A DNA stretch of 64,000 nucleotides from Massilia sp. CF038 (GTDB lineage: Bacteria; Pseudomonadota; Gammaproteobacteria; Burkholderiales; Burkholderiaceae_D). Positions 56,336-64,000 of this stretch are shown in pieces. Position numbers and translations under genes: made by a program. Every line of letters starts with the position of its first letter. Position 1 is the first letter of the stretch. Under the pieces are notes generated by a model. It saw only the letters and a list, made by a program, of their open reading frames with translations. It made no database searches and was not told the DNA's origin. The stretch spans positions 62,001-126,000 of the forward strand of contig NZ_FQWU01000004.1 in the NCBI RefSeq assembly GCF_900129765.1, read 5' to 3'.

Positions 56336-58357
56336 ATGTCTTTTGTTCGTCTGTCTGCACTCGCTCTATCCCTCGCCGCAAGCGCCGTGTGCGCCGCGCA
56401 AACCCTGCCGGCAGCGGCGGTGGCGGCCCGTCCACCTGTGGCGGCCTTCTTCGACAATACGCCCTTCAGCGCCCCGCTGCTCTCGCCCGACGGCAAGATG
56501 CTGGCGGTGGTGGTCGGCGTGCCCGGCAAGCGCGAGGGTCTGGCCGTGATCGACCTGGCCGACAACAAGATCTACCCGACGGCCAGCTTCGCCGATGTCG
56601 ATATCGGCAAGGTCCAGTGGGTCAATGACAAGCGCCTGATCTTCGACACCACCAACAAGCAATTGGCCACCGGCGACCGCGAATACGGTCCCGGCCTGTA
56701 TGCCGCCAACTTCGATGGCAGCGGTTTCCGCCAGCTGGCGGAGCGGCGCAACAACCATCGCGGCGCCAAGCCGGGCTCATCGAATAACAAGCTGCTGCCC
56801 TATAACACCTTGCTGATGAATCAGCCGGGCGCGCAGAATTCGGACAGCGTGTATGTGCAAAGTCCTGACTTCTCCAAGGGCAATAGCTTCGACAATTTGA
56901 ACTTGCTGCTGCTCGACACCACCACTGGCCGCGCGCGCACAGTGGAACGTCCCCAGCACACCCAGGGCTGGCTGCTGGACGCCAAGGGCGAGCCGCGCAT
57001 GCTCGGCACCGTCGAAGAAAACACAGCCACCCTGCACTACCGCGATCCGACAACCCAGGCCTGGCGCAGCGTGGTCAGCTTTAATCTGTACCCGGCGTCC
57101 AAGGGCGTGTTCAGCCCGCTCGCCTTTGGCGCGGACGGCACCTTGTATGTGAGTGCACGCGCGGGCCAGGACAAAAGCGCCGTACACACCTTCGATCTGG
57201 CCACCGGCAAGCTGAGCGAAAAGGCACTGATTACCCTGGCCGACTACGATTTCAGCGGCCGCCTGATTTTCAGCAACGGCAAACTGCTCGGGTTCCGCAC
57301 CCGCACCGACGCTGAAGCGACCATGTGGCTCGACCCCGGCATGAAAGCACTGCAGGACAAGGTCGACGCGCTGCTGGGCAACACGGTGAACCTGATTTCG
57401 GTGCCGGCCCGTCCCCAGTCGCCATGGGTGCTGGTGGAATCGTATTCGGACGTCCAGCCCAAGACCATCCGCATGTACAACACGGCCAGCGGCGCCTTCA
57501 ATCTGGTGGGCAGCACCCGTCCGGACATCAATCCGGCCCAGATGGGACAGCAGCAATTTGTCCGCTACAAGGCGCGTGACGGGCGCGATATCCCGGCCCT
57601 GCTGACGCTGCCTGCCGGCGCCAGCGCCAGTGCGGCCAAGCCACCGATGGTGGTGATGGTGCACGGCGGACCGTATGTGCGCGGCAGCGCCTGGGGCTGG
57701 TCGGCCAATGCCCAGTTCCTCGCATCGCGCGGCTACGCGGTGCTGGAACCGGAATACCGTGGCAGCGCCGGTTTTGGCGATAGCCACTTCCGCGCCGGCT
57801 TCAAGCAATGGGGCCTGGCCATGCAGGACGATGTGGCCGACGGCACCCAGTGGGCCATTGACAAGGGCTACGCCGATCCACAGCGCATCTGCATTGCCGG
57901 CGCCAGCTATGGCGGGTACGCCACCCTGATGGGACTGGTCAAGCATCCCGAGCTGTACAAATGCGGTATCGACTGGGTGGGCGTGACCGACATCAAACTG
58001 CTGTTTGACGGCCACTGGAGCTTTGAGGACGACCTGCCCGAACTGTGGCACAAGTACGGCATGCCGGAACTGATTGGCGACCCGGTCAAGGATGCGGCCC
58101 AGTTCACTGCAACGTCGCCGCTGGCACAGGCAGCGCGCATCAAGCAGCCGCTGCTGCTGGCCTACGGCAGCGCTGACCGGCGCGTGCCTTTGATGCACGG
58201 GAAAAAATTCTACGAAGCCGTCAAGCAGACCAACAATGATGTGGAGTGGGTGCTGTACGAGGGCGAAGGCCACGGCTGGGCCACGGTGGCGAACCGGATT
58301 GACTTCTGGAGCCGGGTGGAGAAGTTCCTGGATCGCCAGATTGGCACGCAAAAGTAA
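56336..58357 (+). CDS. Exported S9-family prolyl oligopeptidase/acylaminoacyl peptidase
   Basis: A 673-residue serine peptidase with a signal peptide (about 1-21, CAA). Residues about 40-400 form a beta-propeller-like N-terminal part; the alpha/beta hydrolase domain follows. The triad is Ser524 (GASYGGY), Asp614 (GSADRRVP) and His646 (GEGHGW). The oxyanion region HGGPYVRG lies near 443. It is predicted periplasmic and likely cleaves oligopeptides. The ATG follows CCGGAGCG. A hairpin element follows the stop. Confidence 0.93.
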   Translation: MSFVRLSALALSLAASAVCAAQTLPAAAVAARPPVAAFFDNTPFSAPLLSPDGKMLAVVVGVPGKREGLAVIDLADNKIYPTASFADVDIGKVQWVNDKRLIFDTTNKQLATGDREYGPGLYAANFDGSGFRQLAERRNNHRGAKPGSSNNKLLPYNTLLMNQPGAQNSDSVYVQSPDFSKGNSFDNLNLLLLDTTTGRARTVERPQHTQGWLLDAKGEPRMLGTVEENTATLHYRDPTTQAWRSVVSFNLYPASKGVFSPLAFGADGTLYVSARAGQDKSAVHTFDLATGKLSEKALITLADYDFSGRLIFSNGKLLGFRTRTDAEATMWLDPGMKALQDKVDALLGNTVNLISVPARPQSPWVLVESYSDVQPKTIRMYNTASGAFNLVGSTRPDINPAQMGQQQFVRYKARDGRDIPALLTLPAGASASAAKPPMVVMVHGGPYVRGSAWGWSANAQFLASRGYAVLEPEYRGSAGFGDSHFRAGFKQWGLAMQDDVADGTQWAIDKGYADPQRICIAGASYGGYATLMGLVKHPELYKCGIDWVGVTDIKLLFDGHWSFEDDLPELWHKYGMPELIGDPVKDAAQFTATSPLAQAARIKQPLLLAYGSADRRVPLMHGKKFYEAVKQTNNDVEWVLYEGEGHGWATVANRIDFWSRVEKFLDRQIGTQK

Positions 58358-58369
58358 GCGCACTTACTA

Positions 58370-58469
58370 CATCGCCCTCGCGCAGGCGGGGGCCCATACC
58401 GCGTTGAACGACTTCGGGGACATGGTATAGGCCGCGAGGCGTCGCACCGCCGCCTTCGCGAGGGCGATG
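58370..58469 (+). repeat. REP-like hairpin element, copy F
   Basis: 100 bp between the convergent S9 peptidase and purM genes. Outer arms CATCGCCCTCGCG and CGCGAGGGCGATG; centre TTGAACGACTTCGG. The right arm has a 15-base insertion (GCGAGGCGTCGCACC, itself a small hairpin), explaining the extra length. Confidence 0.9.
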
Positions 58470-58478
58470 TGGTGGTAC

Positions 58479-58519
58479 AAAAAAGGGAGGAAGCGGCAGC
58501 GCCGTCTTCCTCCCTTTCT
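58479..58519 (-). terminator. Rho-independent terminator of purM
   Basis: AAGGGAGGAAG and CTTCCTCCCTT form an 11-bp stem, followed on the minus strand by TTTTTTTG. It is placed 20 bases after the purM stop. Confidence 0.92.
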
Positions 58520-58536
58520 ATTTAGCTGCTGCCGGC

Positions 58537-59580
58537 TTATTCGACAATGGTCTGGTGCTCATCACCCACGCGGGCGCGGATGGTACCGATGCGCGATACC
58601 GTTTCGCCAGCAGCAGCCAGCTGGGCAAAGGCCGCGTCCGCGTTCTCTTTCGAGACAATCACGATCATGCCAATGCCGCAGTTGAACACGCGGTGCATTT
58701 CAGCGTCCGCCACGCCGCCATGCTGCTGCAGCCACTGGAACAGCGGCGGCATGGTCCATGCCTTCGAATCGAGCACGGCAGTCAAGCCATCCTGCAGGAC
58801 GCGCGGCACGTTTTCCACCAGGCCGCCGCCGGTGATGTGCACCATGCCCTTGACTTCCATGGCTTCCATCAGCGCCAGCAGCGGCTTGACGTAAATACGG
58901 GTTGGCTCCATCAGCACGTCGGCCAGCTTGCGGCCGTGGAAGTCGCCATTCAGGTCCGGCTTGGCCACTTCAATGATCTTGCGCACCAGCGAGTACCCGT
59001 TCGAGTGCACACCCGACGAGGCCAGGCCCAGCACCACATCGCCCGGCACAATCTTGGTGCCGTCGATGATCTTCGATTTTTCCACCGCACCAACCGCGAA
59101 ACCGGCCAGGTCGTATTCACCAGCCGGGTACATGCTTGGCATTTCCGCCGTTTCGCCGCCGATCAGGGCGCAACCGGCTTGCTCGCAGCCCTGGGCAATG
59201 CCCTTGACGACGGCGGTGGCGGTTGGCACATCGAGCTTGCCGCAGGCGAAATAGTCGAGGAAGAACAGCGGTTCGGCGCCTTGCACCAGGATGTCGTTGA
59301 CGCTCATGGCCACCAGGTCGATGCCGACCGTGTCATGGCGGTTCAGCTCGAAAGCGAGCTTGAGCTTGGTGCCGACGCCATCGGTACCGGACACCAGCAC
59401 CGGCTCCTTGAACTTCTTGCTGATCTCGAACAGGGCGCCGAAACCGCCGATACCGCCCATGACACCCTCGCGCATGGTGCGCTTGGCAAACGGCTTGATC
59501 GCTTCGACCAGGGCATCGCCCGCATCGATATCGACACCCGCATCGCGGTAGGAAAGAGAAACATTAGAAGATTGGCTCAT
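58537..59580 (-). CDS. purM: Phosphoribosylformylglycinamidine cyclo-ligase PurM
   Basis: Closes FGAM to AIR using ATP in purine synthesis. The 347 residues show [13 protein letters not shown], the GTDGVGTKL motif, GGETAEMP and [18 protein letters not shown] is the substrate of PurK, whose gene is 29 kb away. It is divergent from the AI-2E permease gene and followed by a terminator. Confidence 0.97.
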   Translation of the reverse strand: MSQSSNVSLSYRDAGVDIDAGDALVEAIKPFAKRTMREGVMGGIGGFGALFEISKKFKEPVLVSGTDGVGTKLKLAFELNRHDTVGIDLVAMSVNDILVQGAEPLFFLDYFACGKLDVPTATAVVKGIAQGCEQAGCALIGGETAEMPSMYPAGEYDLAGFAVGAVEKSKIIDGTKIVPGDVVLGLASSGVHSNGYSLVRKIIEVAKPDLNGDFHGRKLADVLMEPTRIYVKPLLALMEAMEVKGMVHITGGGLVENVPRVLQDGLTAVLDSKAWTMPPLFQWLQQHGGVADAEMHRVFNCGIGMIVIVSKENADAAFAQLAAAGETVSRIGTIRARVGDEHQTIVE

Positions 59581-59717
59581 GGTGTATTTGGCAGCGGAGG
59601 CGGTAAAATAGAAGGCGGCAACCCGATTTTGGCCGCAAAACGGTCAAAACTGGACAATCCGCTATTTTATCAAACTGGACCGGCCACGGCCCATTTAACC
59701 GACAAATCCACGCCCTG

Positions 59718-60803
59718 ATGCCATTTCTTTCAACCCCGGAGCAGAAACAAACCGCGTTTTGGCTGGTGCTCTGGCTGGCATTCGGTGTCCTGATTTACGC
59801 GCTCGGCCCCATCATGGCGCCGTTTATTGCCGCCGCCATCCTGGCCTATGCCCTGAATGGCGCGGTCGACTACCTTGACAATATCCGCCTGGGCAACCGC
59901 CTGACCATCCCGCGCACGGTCGCGGTGATCATCGTCATGACGGCCTTCATTGCCGCCCTGCTGGCGCTGGTGCTGATCGTGGTGCCGGTGCTGCAGAAGG
60001 AAATCCCCCTGCTGCAGGCGCAAATACCCCTGGCCCTGACCAAACTCAATCTGATGCTGGCGCCCCACCTGGCCGCTGCCGGCATCCACGTCCAGCTCGA
60101 CCCGTCCGGCATTCGCGCCCTGCTGAGCGAACAACTGGCCACTAGCGGCGACGGCATCTGGACCATGGCGCTCGGTTACGCGCGCGCCGGCGGCGTGGCG
60201 GTGCTGAGCTGGATCGTCACTCTGACCCTGGTGCCGGTGGTGCTGTTCTATATGCTGCTCGACTGGCACCAGATCCTGCGCAGCATTGCGCTGGCGGTGC
60301 CGCGCCGCTGGGTGGTGCAAACGCGCGCCATGGCGCTCGAAGTGGACGCCCTGCTGGCCCAGTACCTGCGCGGCCAGCTGCTGGTGATGCTGGTGCTGGC
60401 CATTTTCTACTCCAGCGTGCTGGCCCTGTTCGGGCTGGAAGTGGCGCTGCCGGTCGGGATTTTATCGGGCCTGCTGGTGTTCATTCCTTACATCGGCTTC
60501 GGTCTGGGCCTGGCGCTGGCGCTGGTGGCCGCGGTGCTGCAGTTCCCCGGCTGGTACGGCCTGATCATGGTCGCCGGCGTGTATGGCGTGGGCCAGGTCC
60601 TGGAAGGCTTCATCCTCACGCCGCGCCTGGTGGGCGAGCGCATCGGCCTCAATGCCCTGACCGTGATCTTCGCCTTGCTGGCCTTTGGCCAGCTGTTCGG
60701 CTTTGTCGGCGTGCTGCTGGCGCTGCCCGCGTCCGCCGTGCTGATGGTCGCGTTCCGCCATCTGCGCCGCCACTACCTGCGCAGCAGCTTCTATAATGCG
60801 TAG
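59718..60803 (+). CDS. AI-2E/PerM-family membrane permease
   Basis: A 361-residue inner-membrane protein with about eight hydrophobic segments, the PerM pattern LVFIPYIGFGLGLALAL and VYGVGQVLEGFILTPRLVG. Family members include TqsA and Na+/H+ antiporters; substrate is uncertain. It directly precedes hda (ATG follows its stop without a gap), an order typical of Burkholderiales. Confidence 0.9.
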   Translation: MPFLSTPEQKQTAFWLVLWLAFGVLIYALGPIMAPFIAAAILAYALNGAVDYLDNIRLGNRLTIPRTVAVIIVMTAFIAALLALVLIVVPVLQKEIPLLQAQIPLALTKLNLMLAPHLAAAGIHVQLDPSGIRALLSEQLATSGDGIWTMALGYARAGGVAVLSWIVTLTLVPVVLFYMLLDWHQILRSIALAVPRRWVVQTRAMALEVDALLAQYLRGQLLVMLVLAIFYSSVLALFGLEVALPVGILSGLLVFIPYIGFGLGLALALVAAVLQFPGWYGLIMVAGVYGVGQVLEGFILTPRLVGERIGLNALTVIFALLAFGQLFGFVGVLLALPASAVLMVAFRHLRRHYLRSSFYNA

Positions 60804-61490
60804 ATGATGAAACAGCTGGTACTCGATTTAGGCGCGGAACAGGCGCACAGCCTCGACAATTTTGCGGTGGGCGGACAAAACGCCGAACTGGCGCACCTGA
60901 TGCACCAGTTCGCCGAACGCAGCTCGCGTGAGCATTTTGCCTACCTGTGGGGCGAAAGCGCGGCCGGCAAGACCCACCTGCTGCACGGTCTGGCCGCCAC
61001 CCCGGGCGCGCGCTACATCGGCCCGGATGCATCGGACGCCGAATTTACCTACGCGCCCGAGGTGTCGCTGTATTTGCTGGACGACTGCGACCGCCTGTCG
61101 GCCGCGCGCCAGATCGACGCCTTTGCCCTGTTCAACCAGATCCGCGAGCACGGCGCCTACATGGTCAGCACCGGCCCGGTACCGCCAGCGGTGCTGCCGG
61201 TGCGCGAAGACCTGCGCACGCGCATGGGCTGGGGCCTGATCTACCAGATCCACGGACTGTCGGACGAAGAAAAGATCGCCGCCCTGACCAACGCCGCCGA
61301 AGCGCGCGGTTTGACCCTGTCGGCCTCCGTGTTACCCTATCTGCTATCCCATTTCAAGCGCGACATGCGCTCCCTGTCGACGATGCTGGACGCCCTCGAT
61401 CAGTATTCCCTCGAAACCCAGCGCCCGGTCACGCTACCGCTGCTGCGCGACCTGCTATTGACCGCCCCGCCGGCGGAGTCCAAAGAATGA
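60804..61490 (+). CDS. hda: DnaA regulatory inactivator Hda
   Basis: AAA+ protein related to DnaA domain III that, with the beta clamp, makes DnaA hydrolyse ATP and so prevents re-initiation. The 228 residues start with MMKQLVLDLG, whose QLVLDL segment is the clamp-binding motif, and include GESAAGKTHLL (Walker A) and YLLDDCDRL. A second ATG is the next codon. It lies between the PerM-like gene and the HAD gene, overlapping the latter by 4 bases. Confidence 0.93.
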   Translation: MMKQLVLDLGAEQAHSLDNFAVGGQNAELAHLMHQFAERSSREHFAYLWGESAAGKTHLLHGLAATPGARYIGPDASDAEFTYAPEVSLYLLDDCDRLSAARQIDAFALFNQIREHGAYMVSTGPVPPAVLPVREDLRTRMGWGLIYQIHGLSDEEKIAALTNAAEARGLTLSASVLPYLLSHFKRDMRSLSTMLDALDQYSLETQRPVTLPLLRDLLLTAPPAESKE

Positions 61491-62161
61491 AGAATCTGGC
61501 CCTGTTCGACCTCGACCACACCCTACTGCCGATCGACTCGGACTACGAATGGGGCCAGTTCCTGGTCCGCATCGGCGCCGTCGACCCGGTTGAATTCAAG
61601 CGCAGCAACGATGCGTTTTTTGCCCAGTACCAGGCGGGCACGCTGGACCCGGTCGAGTATCTCGAATTCGCGCTCGGCACCCTGGCGCGCTTTCCGCGTC
61701 CCCAGCTCGACGCCATGCACGCGCAATTCATGCGCGAAGTGATCGAACCAGCCCTGCTGCCGCAGGCGCGCAAGCTGCTGCAAGACCATCTCGATGCCGG
61801 CGACCTGGTGTGCATCATCACCGCCACCAACCGCTTCGTGACCGCGCCGATTGCAAAGGCGCTGGGGGTCGAACACCTGATCGCCGCCGTGCCCGAGGAA
61901 GATGAACACGGCAACCTGACCGGCAAGCTGCTGGGCAGCCCCACCTCGGGTCCCGGCAAAGTCACCCACACGCATGCATGGCTCGAACAGATTGGCACCC
62001 CGCTGGACGGATTCGGGCGCAGCCACTTCTACAGCGATTCACACAACGATATTCCCCTCCTGTCCGTCGTCACCCACCCCGTAGCGACCAACCCGAACGC
62101 AGCGCTATCGGCGCATGCAACGAGCCTTGGCTGGCCTTTACTCCAACTATTCAATGATTAA
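61487..62161 (+). CDS. HAD-family phosphatase (SerB-like, HAD-IB)
   Basis: A 224-residue hydrolase with the nucleophile motif LFDLDHTLL (Asp8, Asp10), a helical cap, motif II IITATN and motif IV YSDSHNDIPLL. This resembles the HAD-IB group often called histidinol-phosphatase-like or phosphoserine phosphatase-like; the natural substrate is unknown. Start overlaps hda (ATGA) and its end overlaps pcnB by 8 bases. Confidence 0.9.
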   Translation: MKNLALFDLDHTLLPIDSDYEWGQFLVRIGAVDPVEFKRSNDAFFAQYQAGTLDPVEYLEFALGTLARFPRPQLDAMHAQFMREVIEPALLPQARKLLQDHLDAGDLVCIITATNRFVTAPIAKALGVEHLIAAVPEEDEHGNLTGKLLGSPTSGPGKVTHTHAWLEQIGTPLDGFGRSHFYSDSHNDIPLLSVVTHPVATNPNAALSAHATSLGWPLLQLFND

Positions 62162-63551
62162 AAAATTTATCCGCAAAATTCTTGGCGTTAAAGACAAAAA
62201 GGCAGCGCGCGACATGACCGAGCCGGTCGTGCTGACGGCGGCGGAACACGGGATCGACCCCAAGCTGCTGTCGTCGAACGCGATCCGGGTCACCTCCTCG
62301 CTGCAGGAAGCCGGCTTCAAAGCCTTCGTGGTGGGCGGCGCCGTACGTGACCTGCTGCTGGGAGTGAAACCGAAAGACTTCGACATCGCCACCAACGCCA
62401 CGCCCGAGCAGGTCAAGCGCCTGTTCCGGCGCGCCTTCATCATCGGCAAGCGCTTCCAGATCGTGCACGTCATGTTTGGCCAGGACCTGCTGGAAGTGAC
62501 CACCTTCCGTGGCGCGGGCGAAACCAACGCCCCCAAAGACGAACATGGCCGCGTCCTGCGCGACAATAACTTCGGACCACAGCACGAAGACGCCATGCGG
62601 CGCGACTTCACCATCAACGCCATGTACTACGACCCGGCCACGCAAGAAGTGCTGGACTACCATGGGGGCATCGCCGACATCCGCGACAAGACCCTGCGCA
62701 TCATCGGCCAGCCCGAAGCGCGCTACCGCGAAGACCCGGTGCGCATGCTGCGCGTGGTGCGCTTTGCGGCCAAGCTGCAGTTCACCATCGAGCCGGCCAC
62801 GCGCGAACCGATCGCGGTCATGGCGCCCCTGATCAACAACGTACCGGCCGCGCGCGTGTTCGACGAAATGCTCAAGCTGCTCATGAGCGGGCACGCCCTG
62901 GCCTGCCTGCAGCAGCTGCGCAAAGAAGGCCTGCATCACGGCCTGCTGCCGCTGCTGGACGTGGTGCTGGAGCAGCCGATCGGCATGAAGTTCGTGACCC
63001 TGGCGCTCGAATCCACCGACAACCGCATCAAGGCTGGCAAGGGCGTCTCGCCCGGCTTCCTGTTTGCCTCGCTGCTGTGGCACCAGGTGGTGGAAAAATG
63101 GACCGCCTACCGCGCCGCGGGCGAGTCGCCGATTCCAGCGCTGCACCTGGCCGCCGACGACGTGCTGGAATCGCAGACCGAAAAGCTGGCCCTGCAGCGC
63201 AAGATCGGTTCGGACATGCGCGATATCTGGTCGATGCAGCCGCGCTTCGAGCGGCGCAACGGCAAGGCCCCGTACAAGCTGCTGGAACACGTGCGCTTCC
63301 GCGCTGGCTACGACTTCCTGCTGCTGCGTTGCGAGTCGGGCGAAATCGACATGGACATCGGCGAATGGTGGACCGCGTTCTACGAAGGCGACGAGATCGA
63401 ACGCGAACGCCTGCTGACCAGCGCCGCGCAAGGCCCGTCGGGCGGTGCCAAGCGCAAGCGCGCGCCGCGGCGCGGACCACGCAACCGGGGCGGCAGCGAT
63501 AACGCCGGCGGGGGCGACGGTGGCGGAAGCGGCGGCGCCGGCGAACAATGA
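62154..63551 (+). CDS. pcnB: Poly(A) polymerase I PcnB
   Basis: Adds poly(A) tails to RNA 3' ends, promoting decay. The 465 residues contain the class II nucleotidyltransferase motif GGAVRDLLLG and DFDIAT, then RRDFTINAM and EDPVRMLRVVRF. The C-terminus after about 430 is rich in Arg and Gly, a likely RNA-binding tail. The ATG at 62154 gives MIKKFIRKILG; the upstream ATG lies deep in the HAD gene. folK overlaps its stop. Confidence 0.93.
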   Translation: MIKKFIRKILGVKDKKAARDMTEPVVLTAAEHGIDPKLLSSNAIRVTSSLQEAGFKAFVVGGAVRDLLLGVKPKDFDIATNATPEQVKRLFRRAFIIGKRFQIVHVMFGQDLLEVTTFRGAGETNAPKDEHGRVLRDNNFGPQHEDAMRRDFTINAMYYDPATQEVLDYHGGIADIRDKTLRIIGQPEARYREDPVRMLRVVRFAAKLQFTIEPATREPIAVMAPLINNVPAARVFDEMLKLLMSGHALACLQQLRKEGLHHGLLPLLDVVLEQPIGMKFVTLALESTDNRIKAGKGVSPGFLFASLLWHQVVEKWTAYRAAGESPIPALHLAADDVLESQTEKLALQRKIGSDMRDIWSMQPRFERRNGKAPYKLLEHVRFRAGYDFLLLRCESGEIDMDIGEWWTAFYEGDEIERERLLTSAAQGPSGGAKRKRAPRRGPRNRGGSDNAGGGDGGGSGGAGEQ

Positions 63552-64000
63552 TCGCCTACATCGGCATCGGCGCCAATCTGGGTGATGCCAGTGCCAACGT
63601 GGATGACGCGCTGGCGCGGCTGGCGGCACTGAACGGCTGCACCCTGCTGGCCAGCTCCGCCAAATACTGCACCGCGCCGATCGACTCCTCCGGTGATGAC
63701 TACATCAACGCCGTCGCCAGCATCGACACGACCCTGAGCGCCCCGGCCCTGCTGGACGCGCTGCACGGCATCGAACTGGCGCACGGGCGCGAGCGGCCTT
63801 ACCGCAACGCCCCGCGCACGCTGGACCTGGACATCCTGTTGTACGGCGACGAACAGATCGACCAGCCGCACTTGCATATTCCCCACCCACGCATGCTGGA
63901 GCGCGCCTTTGTGCTGGTGCCGCTGCTGGAAATCGCGCCGGACGTGACCGTGCCAGCGCGCGGCGCCGCAAAAAACTACCTGGCCGCTGTATCGGGCCAG
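63548..64000 (+). CDS. folK: HPPK FolK, cut by window end
   Basis: 2-amino-4-hydroxy-6-hydroxymethyldihydropteridine pyrophosphokinase of folate synthesis. The first 151 residues are visible: MIAYIGIGANLGD, RTLDLDILLYG (Mg-binding Asp pair) and HPRMLERAFVL. The ATG overlaps the pcnB stop (ATGA). The last few codons lie beyond the window. Confidence 0.95.
   Translation, partial: MIAYIGIGANLGDASANVDDALARLAALNGCTLLASSAKYCTAPIDSSGDDYINAVASIDTTLSAPALLDALHGIELAHGRERPYRNAPRTLDLDILLYGDEQIDQPHLHIPHPRMLERAFVLVPLLEIAPDVTVPARGAAKNYLAAVSGQ

Overview
The window is a high-GC, gene-dense chromosomal segment from a betaproteobacterium, most likely Burkholderiales, family Oxalobacteraceae (Massilia, Duganella or Janthinobacterium type). 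The family call rests on protein character and on gene orders familiar from Burkholderiales: recA-recX next to DUF2889-sucC-sucD and a type IV pilin locus; pgk-pyk-fba-purC-purE-purK-tsaC; and purM-AI2E-hda-HAD-pcnB-folK. The genus is inference. I see no rRNA, tRNA, CRISPR array, integrase, transposase or prophage. Most of the sequence is ordinary chromosome.

Layout. 0-6.5 kb: thiL and pncC, separated by an inverted pair of signalling genes (hybrid kinase and a REC-PAS-GGDEF-EAL-REC protein). 6.6-11.7 kb: a TraL-like ATPase, a TraM-like membrane protein and an M16 protease, tightly coupled, then a His-rich CDF zinc exporter. 11.7-16.7 kb: cysK, an FKBP isomerase and tcdA on the minus strand; then a hemerythrin-PdxH fusion and a cyclopropane fatty acid synthase on the plus strand. 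16.8-20.2 kb: RpfG-like HD-GYP regulator and soluble hybrid kinase with HPt. 20.3-27.1 kb: msrA, flavin reductase, gcdH, a membrane protein, OmpW, and two tandem GDSL lipoproteins, one lacking the catalytic His. 27.3-35.3 kb: glycolysis (pgk, pyk, fba) and purine synthesis (purC, purE, purK) with tsaC. 35.3-40.9 kb: AzlCD exporter, a small CHCC zinc protein, an NTF2-fold protein, YheT hydrolase, an M48/TPR periplasmic protease and moaC. 41-44.4 kb: two nearly identical pilin genes, each behind its own sigma-54 promoter, with an antisense HTH/Sel1-like gene between them, then a TfpX/TfpZ accessory protein and an FHA protein. 44.6-49.7 kb: sucCD, DUF2889, recX, recA with an SOS box. 49.8-54.3 kb: a four-gene overlapping operon of a TctD/TctE-like two-component system, a DUF4212 subunit and a sodium:solute symporter. 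54.5-64 kb: a DUF4124 protein, PPi-type phosphofructokinase, S9 peptidase, purM, AI-2E-type permease, hda, HAD phosphatase, pcnB and folK (cut by the window end).

Five long hairpin elements (85-100 bp) sit between genes, all in the same orientation; a sixth fragment lies in a tandem duplication that includes the 3' end of the symporter gene. The most unusual items are the hemerythrin-PdxH fusion, the orphan TraL-TraM-M16 module, the GDSL paralogue with Leu replacing the catalytic His, the duplicated sigma-54 pilin locus, and the hairpin family.
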